Assembly: GCF_007971525.1 (NCBI RefSeq)
Contig: NZ_CP042437.1
Span: 5,022,001 to 5,086,000 of the forward strand
From: Mucilaginibacter ginsenosidivorax
Lineage (GTDB): Bacteria > Bacteroidota > Bacteroidia > Sphingobacteriales > Sphingobacteriaceae
Reading direction: 5' to 3'
DNA: 64,000 nt
This document shows positions 51,762 to 60,567 of the stretch, piece after piece. The translations under genes and the position numbers were made by a program. The notes below the pieces were generated by a model. That model made no database searches. It was not told where the DNA came from and was given only the letters and a program-made list of their open reading frames with translations. Positions within the stretch are counted from its first letter, which is position 1, and each line of letters opens with the position of its first letter.

Positions 51762-52304
51762 TTAACGTTTGGCATATATAATTAACGATGCTTTCGCGAT
51801 AACATTTTGGTTTAGCATAAAGCCAACTAATGCAGGCGATGCCTTATCGCCAACACCAAGCTTGTCTGTTTTTAAGGCAAAAATGGTAATGACATAACCA
51901 TGGGCAGCATCATTTACCGGCGGGCAGGGGCCGCCATAACCCGGAACACCAAAATCGGTGTTGCCTTGTGTGGCACCGGCGGGCAACTCATTTGCCCGTT
52001 GGCTGCCCGCGCCTTGTTTAAGTTGGTGAACGCTGGCAGGGATATCTAAAACCACCCAATGCCACCAGCCGCTGCCGGTAGGGGCGTTGGGATCGTACAT
52101 GGTAATGGCGAAACTTTTGGTGCCTTGTGGTGCATTTTGCCATTCCAGTTGGGGCGATTTGTTGAGCCCCGTGCAGCCAAATGTATTTGATGCAAATTCA
52201 TTGGTGAATTGCCCGCCCAGATCGGCGCTTTTTAATGTAAAGGTTTGCGCTTTGGCGCTTAAGCAGCTTATAACTGCAAATAAAAATAAGATGAACTTTT
52301 TCAT
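51762..52304 (-). CDS. Exported PEBP-family (YbhB/YbcL-like) protein
   Basis: The 180-aa protein has a signal peptide (residues 1-19, cut after AKA) and the phosphatidylethanolamine-binding-protein fold: SPQLEWQNAPQGTKSFAITMYDPNAPTGSGWWHWVV and GVPGYGGPCPPVNDAAHGYVITIFAL hold the anion-binding pocket. Bacterial members are thought to bind small ligands, without a settled role. It lies 86 bp downstream of the AraC-type gene on the same strand. Confidence 0.93.
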   Translation of the reverse strand: MKKFILFLFAVISCLSAKAQTFTLKSADLGGQFTNEFASNTFGCTGLNKSPQLEWQNAPQGTKSFAITMYDPNAPTGSGWWHWVVLDIPASVHQLKQGAGSQRANELPAGATQGNTDFGVPGYGGPCPPVNDAAHGYVITIFALKTDKLGVGDKASPALVGFMLNQNVIAKASLIIYAKR

Positions 52305-52390
52305 GATATTGGATATAAATAATACCCAAATGTGGTTTGTTTTCGCGGCCAGGCGTTAATGCCGGCGGCTCAAAAACTATTGAAAAAAGC

Positions 52391-53245
52391 TCATATTTCT
52401 TGTGCGCTCATTTGGTACTGTTTTGGGCTTACGCCAAATTTTCTTTTAAATGCAGATGAAAAGTTCGAAAGGTTATCGTACCCGAAATCGATGTAAAGCG
52501 ATGTGGCGTTTTTACCTTGTTCAAGCTGCTGCCGGGCTACCTCAAGCTTTCTCTCGCGGATGTATTTGCCGGGGGGCATGTGATAAACCTTTTCAAAGTC
52601 GCGTTTAAATGATGCCAGGCTCTTGTTGGCCAAAAAGGCCAGCTCATCAAGCGTAAGGTTATTGAACAGGTTGTTCTCCACTACGTTTTTTAACAGCAAT
52701 TCGGGCAATGGGGTATTACTTCGCAACAGGCTGGTCAATTGGCTGCCATAACTATGCAGTAAAACTAAAAGTAGTTCTTCTACTTTGTTGGCGGCCAATA
52801 AATACGGCAAATTTTGCCCTTCCTGTATCAGCGTTTGTATGCTTTTAACATAGCCGGCAATGTAATTAGTTTGCCTGAACTTAATATAGTCTGGTGTTAC
52901 CGTGTTTGGCCGCGAGGTCAGTTTATGCCGGTTTAAAAAATCCTGGGCGAAAGCTGATGAAAAGAATATCAGTATACTGCTGTATTGACGATTGTTTAAA
53001 GTATGCTCGGCCATAATGGAGTTTCCTTCGGGAATCACAATCCCTTCGCCTGTGCCCACAATGGTATTATTGGCCGGGCGAAAAATTGCTTTCTCGCCAT
53101 TAATTACAAAGCTGATAGCATAACAATTAAATACAACCCTGCTGTGTTGCAGGCTATCCTTTTCGGCATAATGTACAAATGAAATGTCACCTGCGGTTAT
53201 GCGCCGTTGGTTTTCGGTAGCCTGGGGTATGTAAATGTTGGTCAT
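52391..53245 (-). CDS. AraC-family transcriptional regulator
   Basis: The 284-aa regulator has an N-terminal cupin-like sensing half (about 1-175: VVFNCYAISFVINGEKAIFR, GIVIPEGNSIMAEHTL) and a C-terminal pair of HTH motifs (FLANKSLASFKRDFEKVYHMPPGKYIRERKLEVARQQL, DFGYDNLSNFSSAFKRKFGVSPKQY). It lies between the PEBP gene and the NTF2-like gene on the same strand, so it may control these. The start at 53245 (MTNIYIP) is preferred over 53260. Confidence 0.93.
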   Translation of the reverse strand: MTNIYIPQATENQRRITAGDISFVHYAEKDSLQHSRVVFNCYAISFVINGEKAIFRPANNTIVGTGEGIVIPEGNSIMAEHTLNNRQYSSILIFFSSAFAQDFLNRHKLTSRPNTVTPDYIKFRQTNYIAGYVKSIQTLIQEGQNLPYLLAANKVEELLLVLLHSYGSQLTSLLRSNTPLPELLLKNVVENNLFNNLTLDELAFLANKSLASFKRDFEKVYHMPPGKYIRERKLEVARQQLEQGKNATSLYIDFGYDNLSNFSSAFKRKFGVSPKQYQMSAQEI

Positions 53246-53294
53246 TATTCGTTCCTTCACAGGTTAAATCTGTGGGTATAGCAGTTAAGCCCTG

Positions 53295-53801
53295 TTAAAG
53301 TATTTGCTCGGTAGTAGATTTGGGGATTTGCAAAGCCGGGTTAAAATTAGGGATTAGCTGTTTTACCTTATCGCTCGTAGAGTTATTTAAATCTAAAAAG
53401 GACCATGTTTTGCCACCATCCTTACTTATTGCCAATAGATAACTGTGGCTGATTATATGAGCATTTGGGAGTTTGATGGTTAAGTTCTCGGGCACAATGC
53501 AATGGGTTTCGGCACCTGCTTTGTAAAATTTTCCGGGAGAGCCTATTGTGGCTCTTTCAAAAATCACTCCCTGGGTTTTCATTTGTACCATACCCTGGTT
53601 AACTATCGATATCATTTTTTGCTTACCGCCCGCCATTTGTACTGCTTTAGGATAAGTATGGTTTATAATAGTTGCGTAATCGCCGGCTATCATGGCCTGT
53701 GCCAAAATATTAGCTTGTTGTTTTACCGCAGTTGTATCCTGGGCTAATACGTTTAATGGCAAAATAGCAATGGCGAATAGGTAAATTATGATTTTTTTCA
53801 T
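53295..53801 (-). CDS. Exported hypothetical protein (NTF2-like)
   Basis: The 168-aa protein has a signal peptide (residues 1-20, cut after VLA). The mature part starts with helices typical of NTF2-like folds (QANILAQAMIAGDYATIINHTYPKAVQMAGG) and continues as curved strands, with ISKDGGKTWSFLDLNN near the end. No catalytic residues can be named. The AraC-type gene follows 49 bp downstream. Confidence 0.7.
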   Translation of the reverse strand: MKKIIIYLFAIAILPLNVLAQDTTAVKQQANILAQAMIAGDYATIINHTYPKAVQMAGGKQKMISIVNQGMVQMKTQGVIFERATIGSPGKFYKAGAETHCIVPENLTIKLPNAHIISHSYLLAISKDGGKTWSFLDLNNSTSDKVKQLIPNFNPALQIPKSTTEQIL

Positions 53802-54073
53802 GGTATATATTGATGATCTTTTCCGGGTTATTAATGTAACCCTGAATCTAATATAAGCTTTCGACAGGTTATAAAAAATATATTTTAATTTGGATGCGGT
53901 TTAACGTTATTACCAATATCGAAACAGGTTTGCCAATACAGCAAAACGGTACTTCACCTAAACGATAGTAGCAGCAAAAGGGCAGCGGCACTATATCTGT
54001 ATAAATCCCATTACACAATGCAGGCATCGTTAATTTTAGGTAACTTCATGTTAAAAAACATAATTGTTTCCGG

Positions 54074-54541
54074 ATGATGTTAAAATGCCTGATCAAAATA
54101 GTATCTCCGGTCATTTTAATGGCAGGTTTGCTGGGCTGTAGCCATGGTAAACAGGTATTTAAAAGTGATTGCAATGACGATTACTCGCCCGTTTATAAAC
54201 GTGTTCCTTTTACCGAGCTGGTAAAAAATCTTAAAAAATACGACGGGCAATATGTAAAGGTTACCGGTAAATATATAGAAGCGCCGGAGCAATCCGCTTT
54301 GTTTAATGATAGCCTTTTTGCCGATCGCTCGGCAGAGCACGCTATCTGGATAAATTTTAACCCCGATTGCCCGCTTTACCTGGAGGGAACGCGAACAGGT
54401 CTTTTTCAATATAATAATGGCCAGTTTACACAAATAAATGATAAACATGTAACTATAAAGGGGCGGGTTGATGCCCACGATACCGGGCACTTAAACCAAT
54501 ATAAAGGGGCTATTGAAAGAATTAGTTATATCAAGTTATAA
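54074..54541 (+). CDS. Hypothetical lipoprotein with OB-fold-like domain
   Basis: The 155-aa protein has a lipobox LLGC (Cys22). The mature part, VPFTELVKNLKKYDGQYVKVTGKYIEAPEQSALF, then AIWINFNPDCPLY and KHVTIKGRVDAHDTGHLNQYKGAIERISYI, is typical of small OB-fold-like proteins in which a strand of the 'G-x-Y/V-V-x-V-x-G' kind is repeated. The function is unknown. Translation may start at either of two adjacent ATGs. Confidence 0.75.
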   Translation: MMLKCLIKIVSPVILMAGLLGCSHGKQVFKSDCNDDYSPVYKRVPFTELVKNLKKYDGQYVKVTGKYIEAPEQSALFNDSLFADRSAEHAIWINFNPDCPLYLEGTRTGLFQYNNGQFTQINDKHVTIKGRVDAHDTGHLNQYKGAIERISYIKL

Positions 54542-54553
54542 ATAGGCTCTTTT

Positions 54554-55315
54554 TTAAATCTCCAGTTTTAAACCATCGTAAGCCAGCCGGATATTAGGTG
54601 GCAACTCGGCAGATATATCCTGGTGTTTGCCCAGGCGGTGACTTATATGGGTAAGATAAGTAGTTTCGGCACCAATTTCGATGGCGAAATCAATAGCCTC
54701 ATCGAGTGTAAAGTGCGAGATATGGGTTTGCTTTTGCAGGGCATTGATCACCAATATTTTTGAGCCTTTTATTTTTTCTTTTTCGGCCTCCGATACGGTT
54801 TTGGCATCGGTGATATAGGTGAAATCATTTATCCTGAAGCCCAGTACCGGTAGCCGGTAGTGCAAAACCTCGATTGGGATAAATTTTACACTGCCAATAT
54901 TAAATGGATCTAAACCGATGGGATGTACGGTAACCTGCGGAATACCCGGATAGCCTGTACCATCAAACACATAAGGGAATTCGCGGGCAAGCGCGCGTTG
55001 TACCCTAAAATCGGCGTAAACATCTACAGGACCTTGTTGAAAATAGTTGAATGCCCGGATGTCATCCATCCCGGCTATATGATCTTTATGCTCGTGGGTG
55101 TATACAATGGCATCCAAACGTTTTACGCCTGCACGCAGCATCTGGTATCTGAAATCGGGGCCCGAATCAATTACGATGGTTTTATCTTCGGCTTCAATTA
55201 AAATAGACGTGCGCAAACGCTTATCGTATGCATCGGCAGACGTGCACACTTCGCACCCGCAGGCAATAACAGGTACGCCCTGCGATGTTCCGGTACCTAA
55301 AAATGTTATGGTCAC
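54554..55315 (-). CDS. MBL-fold metallohydrolase (PhnP-like)
   Basis: This 253-aa metallo-beta-lactamase-fold enzyme has GTGTSQGVPVIACGCEVCTS (a CxC...C zinc knuckle as in PhnP), IVIDSGPDFRYQML, the metal site THEHKDHIAGMDD, ITDAKTVSEAEKEKI and LTHISHRLGKH. PhnP is a cyclic phosphodiesterase, but this copy is not in a phn operon. Its start overlaps the stop of the small upstream gene by 4 bp. Confidence 0.93.
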   Translation of the reverse strand: MTITFLGTGTSQGVPVIACGCEVCTSADAYDKRLRTSILIEAEDKTIVIDSGPDFRYQMLRAGVKRLDAIVYTHEHKDHIAGMDDIRAFNYFQQGPVDVYADFRVQRALAREFPYVFDGTGYPGIPQVTVHPIGLDPFNIGSVKFIPIEVLHYRLPVLGFRINDFTYITDAKTVSEAEKEKIKGSKILVINALQKQTHISHFTLDEAIDFAIEIGAETTYLTHISHRLGKHQDISAELPPNIRLAYDGLKLEI

Positions 55316-55584
55316 AGCTGCAATTTTGTTTGTTTTATTTCCTGTAAAAATGCAACCTGTTTCTCGTCAAGCAATCTAAAATCTACTTCCAGTTCGCGGA
55401 GGAGTTCAACCAGGGCCAGAATTTTACTTTCCAGGTTCGAAAACCGGTTTACAATCACCATACGGCTGTTTAATAGCAGGCATGCCCCGGTTTTAAAGTT
55501 GCCTTTCTCGTACCGCACCTTGTAGCCTGCTGTTTTGAGCAGCATTTCTAATTTTTCGAGTGTATGGTTGGTAGCGGGAAGCAT
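55312..55584 (-). CDS. Small conserved hypothetical protein
   Basis: The 90-aa protein (LEKLEMLLKTAGYKVRYEKGNFKTGACLLLNSRMVIVNRFSNLESKILALVELLRELEVD) looks like the small proteins encoded ahead of PhnP-like MBL enzymes in Bacteroidota. Its coupling to the MBL gene by ATGA overlap supports a joint role. No catalytic motif is seen. Confidence 0.8.
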   Translation of the reverse strand: MLPATNHTLEKLEMLLKTAGYKVRYEKGNFKTGACLLLNSRMVIVNRFSNLESKILALVELLRELEVDFRLLDEKQVAFLQEIKQTKLQL

Positions 55585-55699
55585 TATTTCAAAATTAGTA
55601 AATTAAGTGTAATTACAGGTTCATTTTTGGATATGCATGCCTTTGGTTTAAATAGCTTGTATGATTATATTTATAAGCCATTTATAATCCTGCACCATC

Positions 55700-56761
55700 A
55701 TGAAAAAAATTGTATTTTTTGTTGTTTGCCTAATTTGCGGTGCTGTTGCTTTTGCACAGCAAACAAAAACCTATGCCGAAAAGCTGGGCTGGCCCAAAGG
55801 CGCACGTGTAATTATTTTGCATGTTGACGACGCCGGGATGTCGCATGAATCAAACGATGGCGTGCAAACAGCCATAGAAAAGGGCGTGGCCACCTCAACC
55901 AGTGTCATGATGCCCTGCCCCTGGGTACCCGAATTTGTAAAATACCTGGATAAGCACCCCAATACCGATGCCGGGCTGCATTTAACCTTAACATCCGAAT
56001 GGGATAATTACCGCTGGGGGCCGTTGGCGGGTAAAAGTGTGGTACCCGGCCTTACAGATAAACAGGGATGTTTGTACCCCAGTGTTGTGGCTGTTTATTT
56101 TAATGCATCGGCAGATGAAGTTGACAAGGAAATAAGGGCGCAACTGGACAGGGCTTTAAAAATGGGTTTTAAGCCTACGCATCTTGATTCGCACATGGGC
56201 ACCCTATTTGCCAAGCCGGCATATACCGAAAAGTATATTAAGCTTGGAATTGAAAAGCAAATTCCGGTGATGTTCCCCGGCGGCGATGACCTGTTTTACC
56301 GTGCCGAAGCCCGTGCCGCTACCATAGCCGAATTAAAAAAACAGGGTAAATATACCGAAGGCATGACGATACCTGATCCCGCAGTTTTGGCCAATGTGAA
56401 AGAAACCGGAGCTATGATCTGGAAGGCCGGGCTGCCCGTTCTCGACGATCTGCATAACTCAAGTTACGATTGGCAGATGCCCGATATCGATAAAATGACC
56501 GACGCCCAAATTCAAAAATGGTACACCGATCACTATATCGAAAGCATTGGTCGCCTTTCGCCGGGATTAACCATGGTAATTATGCATTGTACTAATCCCT
56601 CGCCAAATTTCGATCAGATATCGGATACCGGAAAAAAACGTAAAGGCGATTTGCTGGCCATGCTCGATCCACGGTTAAAAGCATTCTTAAAAGAGAAAGG
56701 ATTTATACTAACCACCTGGCGCGAGGTAATGGAAAGAAGGGTGAAGGCGGGGATAGATTAA
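55700..56761 (+). CDS. Exported ChbG/YdjC-family carbohydrate deacetylase
   Basis: The 353-aa protein has a signal peptide (residues 1-19, cut after AFA). The YdjC/ChbG fold shows VIILHVDDAGMSHESNDGV with the metal-binding Asp pair, VATSTSVMMPCPW, DAGLHLTLTSEWDNYRWGP and FKPTHLDSHMGTLF with the metal His residues. E. coli ChbG removes an acetyl group from chitooligosaccharides. This exported copy may act on imported or wall-derived glycans. An octamer repeat begins at its stop codon. Confidence 0.92.
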   Translation: MKKIVFFVVCLICGAVAFAQQTKTYAEKLGWPKGARVIILHVDDAGMSHESNDGVQTAIEKGVATSTSVMMPCPWVPEFVKYLDKHPNTDAGLHLTLTSEWDNYRWGPLAGKSVVPGLTDKQGCLYPSVVAVYFNASADEVDKEIRAQLDRALKMGFKPTHLDSHMGTLFAKPAYTEKYIKLGIEKQIPVMFPGGDDLFYRAEARAATIAELKKQGKYTEGMTIPDPAVLANVKETGAMIWKAGLPVLDDLHNSSYDWQMPDIDKMTDAQIQKWYTDHYIESIGRLSPGLTMVIMHCTNPSPNFDQISDTGKKRKGDLLAMLDPRLKAFLKEKGFILTTWREVMERRVKAGID

Positions 56762-56846
56762 TTATTGAATTATTGAATTATTGAATTATTGAATTATTGA
56801 ATTATTGAATTATTGAATTATTGAATTATTGAATTATTGAATTATT
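56761..56846 (+). repeat. Ten tandem copies of an 8-bp unit (ATTATTGA) at a stop codon
   Basis: The array starts on the last base of the TAA stop of the deacetylase gene and runs for ten perfect copies plus a partial one. A second AT-rich repeat (TTTTCAAATTTTCAAATCAT) follows at about 56861-56893, before the convergent CAP gene. Confidence 0.95.
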
Positions 56847-56897
56847 TGTTTTAATTCCATTTTCAAATTTTCAAATCATCAAATTTTCAAATTAGTT

Positions 56898-57446
56898 TTA
56901 ATTCTGTATCAGCTTATACTTTCCTGATTTAATTAGCTTTTGCTGATCGGCCGAAAAGGAGGTACGGCCGCCAAAATCCTGTACCCAGTAGCTTTTATAT
57001 TCTGCTACGCCAACTTCTTTAAAGTCGGGATTCATCAGGTTTTGGCAATGGCCTTCGCTTTTGAACCAGCCATCCATTACTTCGGCTATGCTTTGCTGGC
57101 CCTGTGCAATGTTTTCGCCTATGGCAAAGCTTTTATAACCTTTAAACTTATAACCGGCAAAAACTATCCTGTCTTCCATACTGCGGCCATCTTTACTGGT
57201 ATGGCTAAAATAATTGCGTTTGGCCATATCCTTTGCATGGCCGGTTGCTGCATCAAACAGTTTATCGTTCCAGGTTAAGGGAGGAGCGGGCGGGAAATAC
57301 TTATCTCCACAATTGCAGCCCCTGGCCCGGGTTTGGTTTATCCGGGATAAAAACTCGCTTTTAAATTCCTGTGTTTGCCCAAAGGCTTTGCCGCATATTA
57401 ATAATATGGCAACTAAATATATAGTGCTTAAAAATGATTTACTCAT
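56898..57446 (-). CDS. Exported CAP-domain (SCP/PR-1-like) protein
   Basis: The 182-aa protein has a signal peptide (cut near AFGQ) and a CAP domain: INQTRARGCNCGDKYFPPAPPLTWNDKLFDAATGHAKDMAKRNYFSHTSKDGRSMEDRI, IGENIAQGQQSIAEVMDGWFKSEGHCQNLMNPDFKEVG. This is the standard bacterial form, with the two His and two Glu cleft residues. Function unknown, possibly lipid or peptide binding. The start at 57446 (MSKSFLST) is preferred over 57461. Confidence 0.93.
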   Translation of the reverse strand: MSKSFLSTIYLVAILLICGKAFGQTQEFKSEFLSRINQTRARGCNCGDKYFPPAPPLTWNDKLFDAATGHAKDMAKRNYFSHTSKDGRSMEDRIVFAGYKFKGYKSFAIGENIAQGQQSIAEVMDGWFKSEGHCQNLMNPDFKEVGVAEYKSYWVQDFGGRTSFSADQQKLIKSGKYKLIQN

Positions 57447-57567
57447 ATACTTATCAGACAAACAAAACGGAATGGGGTTTAGTATGGTGTATCTAAGAAA
57501 TTTTTTAAATAGTTGAGGCGGTGTTATTGATTATTGGAATAGTCCTTATTAGATTACTGAACATAAA

Positions 57568-58442
57568 CTATTGCCGGGGTTTCCGGAGCCTTATACGCCA
57601 ACGGCTTCGCTTTCTACGTCGCAGGTAATAAATCATTACTGCTATTGCCATAACTGCAAGCGCAATGATAAGCGTTACAACGAGACTGTATGCCGTGCCG
57701 AGGCGAGTTTGGAGCCGCGTTTGAAGCTGGAGGTATATACTTTTTTTTTGACGATGATTGAGTCTTGCTTTTTAAGCTGAACGGAGTCTTTTTTAGCAAT
57801 CATTGCCAATTTGGTTTCCTCTGCTTTTCGAATGCTATCGTCTAAAAATTCATGTCGTTTTATGGCAACGGCGGCTTTGTCGTAATTCTTCATGTGCCGG
57901 TACAAATCAGCATAACCTACCTGCACTGCCGATTCATTCCTTGAATCCTTGTTTTTTACAGCAATTTTTAAAGCTTCGTTTAAATCGCCCATGGCAAGTG
58001 TGTAATCCTTAATGTCGCTTTTTATAGCCGATAGCTCAATTAACGATGCAATGATATTAGGAACATCATGTTTTAAACGGGATATATTGTTTGATTGCAA
58101 TATGAACCATTTGGCCTGGCTGTAATTATGCTGCGAGCGGTAAATTTTTGACAGGTTGTTGTAACAGGTACGTAAACCTAAAGAATCATTCATGCTTGAG
58201 TAAACATGTAGCGCCAGCATCGAGTAATTTAACGCTTCGTTTTTGTAATAGTGTCTTAAGTTCCTGTTGCTAACCGTATCATAGTGCATGTATTCTTCGG
58301 CTATAGCGTTGTAAATGGGGCCTTTTAAAGAATCGCTTGTGAGCTGTAATTTTTGCTTAAGACTATCCAGGTCACCAGTGTAAGCTGATAATTTTGATCC
58401 GGCTAATAACGTAAAGATGAGGCAAGTAAGCAGTTTCTTCAT
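57568..58442 (-). pseudogene. TPR-like exported protein with C-terminal anchor, frameshifted in an A9 run
   Basis: The intact part (58442 to about 57750) encodes a signal peptide (MKKLLTCLIFTLLAGSKLSA) and helical repeats with TPR-like spacing (YNNLSKIYRSQHNYSQAKWFILQ, ALKIAVKNKDSRNESAVQVGYADLYRHM). After KKK at a run of nine A (57741-57749) the frame yields a short tail and stops at 57675. One more A would give IYLQLQTRLQTRLGTAYSL, a membrane helix (VVTLIIALAVMAIAVMIYYL) and a basic end RRRKRSRWR, stopping at 57568. That version looks native. The cause is slippage, phase variation or a sequencing error. Confidence 0.75.
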
Positions 58443-58683
58443 ATAGGGGTTACCGAATATAGCAATATATTTTAATAAACGTAATCAAATAATGTGCCTG
58501 ATTAGGCGGGCCATGCGCCTGAAGGAATAACATAGATGTGAAATGTTGTTTTTTGCGCTGCGATGGCCTTTTTGAGGCTAAACCTAAGTGTTGTTTTTTT
58601 TTAACAGGGCCCGGTTTTTTTTTGCACATTTTATTTGGTACACAAAACTGGACAGGATTTTTACCGGTTACAGCTATTATGTA

Positions 58684-59622
58684 CTAAACAATAGTCTGTT
58701 CGTACCTGGCGATAAAATGTTGCAGTGCCTTTGATCGCTTTAGCAAAAAATTGAAAAGCAAGATGCCGATAGACGCGCAACTGATGCCTGCCAATACATC
58801 AAGCACATAGTGGTGGCTGGCATATACCGCAGTAAACCAGATGCCCAGCATTACCACGGCAAAAAACAAGTTTGCCTTACCAAGCCGGTTTTTAATACCG
58901 TAATATAAAACAATAACCGGGTATGATGAATGTAATGACGGCATGGCCGCAAACACGTTTGAGCCCTTGGCGTAAATAGATTTGAAAACGCCCGCGTGAA
59001 AAAATTCGTCAAACTTGGCCAGTCCTGCGGTATTACCCTGGGTTAACGGATGAAATTGCAGGCCATGGTACTGTACATACCAGGGCGGGGCCGCCGGGAA
59101 AGCGTAATAAACTACAAAACCCAATAAATTAACCAGTACGAAGGTGAGTGAAAATTTAAGGAACTGCTTTTTGTTTTTAAAAAACAAAAAAGTTGCAAAA
59201 GCAAGCGGTACCGGAATCCAGCACAGGTAAAATATACCTGCCATAACATCAATAACAGTGTTGCCGTTTGCCCGCCAGTATTCATTTGGGGTAAGCAGGC
59301 TGCCTTTGTAATGGATGCCGAACAAGCGTTTTTCGAAATTATAGATATCGGCTATGTGTACGGTATTGAAATTGTAGTTGGGGAAGGCCTTCATGTAATC
59401 AAATATGATCCAGTATACAATGAAGATGCTGAAGCCGAGGATAAATTTGCGGGTAACCGCCGAAGCGTAAAAAAGAGAATTAAATATCAGTACAAGCGTT
59501 AACTCATCGCTTTTGTAACCGATTAAAAAGTAGGAGAGCACTAAATACCCTATCGAGATGAGCGAAACAATAAGTACCGTTTTGGTATTAATTGTTACAC
59601 TGTTATGCGCGGTAGTATTCAC
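58684..59622 (-). CDS. PAP2-type transferase, AUR1/IPC-synthase-like
   Basis: The 312-aa inner-membrane protein has about seven to eight membrane segments and the PAP2_3 lipid phosphotransferase motifs: AAMPSLHSSYP with His231 and ASHHYVLDVLAG with His271 and Asp275. The spacing and the FPAAPPWY loop match the AUR1/inositol-phosphorylceramide-synthase branch. It may transfer a head group from a phospholipid to ceramide. Its start lies 1 bp after the stop of the 2-hydroxylase gene, which supports a sphingolipid role. Confidence 0.88.
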   Translation of the reverse strand: MNTTAHNSVTINTKTVLIVSLISIGYLVLSYFLIGYKSDELTLVLIFNSLFYASAVTRKFILGFSIFIVYWIIFDYMKAFPNYNFNTVHIADIYNFEKRLFGIHYKGSLLTPNEYWRANGNTVIDVMAGIFYLCWIPVPLAFATFLFFKNKKQFLKFSLTFVLVNLLGFVVYYAFPAAPPWYVQYHGLQFHPLTQGNTAGLAKFDEFFHAGVFKSIYAKGSNVFAAMPSLHSSYPVIVLYYGIKNRLGKANLFFAVVMLGIWFTAVYASHHYVLDVLAGISCASIGILLFNFLLKRSKALQHFIARYEQTIV

Positions 59623-59623
59623 C

Positions 59624-60250
59624 TTATTTTTTTAAGAAGCCGGAACGGAATATTTTGTCCCACAATGGTGAACTCACTCCGTAGCCCCTGTCGGGATCCT
59701 GGTAGTGGTGCAGCATATGGTGTTGCTTTATTTTTTTAAACAGGCCGCTTTTAAAGTTAAAATGATGCATAGCATAGTGCGATATATCATAAAACAGGTA
59801 GCCTAATATAAAGCCCGGAAAAAAGCCAAAAACATTATCAGCAGGCAGTATCCATTTAAACAAAAAGAAGAAGCCGGTAGCCAGCGGAATGCTCAATGAT
59901 GGTGGCAATACCAAACGTTTGGCATCACTCGGATAATCGTGGTGTACGCCGTGCATAATAAAATGTAGCCTTTTCGCCCACTCCCAATTTTCGTTGGGTT
60001 TAAGGTGAAAAACAAAGCGGTGCATAATATACTCGGTAATTGTCCAGATAAATAAGCCCAGGATAAACAATTCCGTGTATTTTATAAAACCGATACCAGC
60101 GTTAAAGGCCAGGTAGGTTGAGTAAATGATAACCGGTACAAAAATATACAGGGGCACGGTATAATGCACCTTTGATAAACTCTCTAAAAAGTTGCTTTTA
60201 AACATCCTCACAGACTCCTGCGAGTTAGATACATAATTCTTTTTTGCCAT
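59624..60250 (-). CDS. Fatty-acid hydroxylase (FA2H/Scs7-like)
   Basis: The 208-aa membrane di-iron oxygenase has four hydrophobic segments and the His boxes EYIMHRFVFHLK, HFIMHGVHHDYPSDAKRLVLPP, YDISHYAMHHFNFKSGL and HHMLHHYQDPDRGYGVSSPLWD. The HGxHHxYPxDxxRLVxPP form is the hallmark of sphingolipid fatty-acid 2-hydroxylases, here without the cytochrome b5 domain of the yeast enzyme. Together with the adjacent PAP2 gene it points to 2-hydroxy-ceramide synthesis. Confidence 0.9.
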   Translation of the reverse strand: MAKKNYVSNSQESVRMFKSNFLESLSKVHYTVPLYIFVPVIIYSTYLAFNAGIGFIKYTELFILGLFIWTITEYIMHRFVFHLKPNENWEWAKRLHFIMHGVHHDYPSDAKRLVLPPSLSIPLATGFFFLFKWILPADNVFGFFPGFILGYLFYDISHYAMHHFNFKSGLFKKIKQHHMLHHYQDPDRGYGVSSPLWDKIFRSGFLKK

Positions 60251-60567
60251 AATATATCAGGTTTAAAATTTTTAAGGATTTCTTCGCCTGTTATTTAATG
60301 TTTTGTTTTGATATAATTTATTACAGTGTTAAGTCTACAGTCTTTAGTTGGAAGCCATAAGTCGGAATTTGCCTTTGTTCGGCTTAAAACCAACTGTCAT
60401 TTTACCATTGGCACAACACCCGGAGCATAATTCAACCGCTGAGCGAAGGTACGATATTTTAACCGGGGTCTCAAGTTGTAAGTTCAAAGCCTTAAATTGG
60501 AGAAATCTTAATTTTTCATCACCAGTGCTGAAATTGAACTTGTGGCTAAAGACTACTGACTTAGAAC
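60251..60567. other. Non-coding gap with AGTCTTTAGT-type repeats
   Basis: No gene is visible in these 317 bp. AGTCTACAGTCTTTAGTTGG (60331-60350) and the roughly complementary CTAAAGACTACTGACTTAGA (60546-60565) form the ends of an imperfect inverted repeat that spans most of the gap. Confidence 0.6.
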
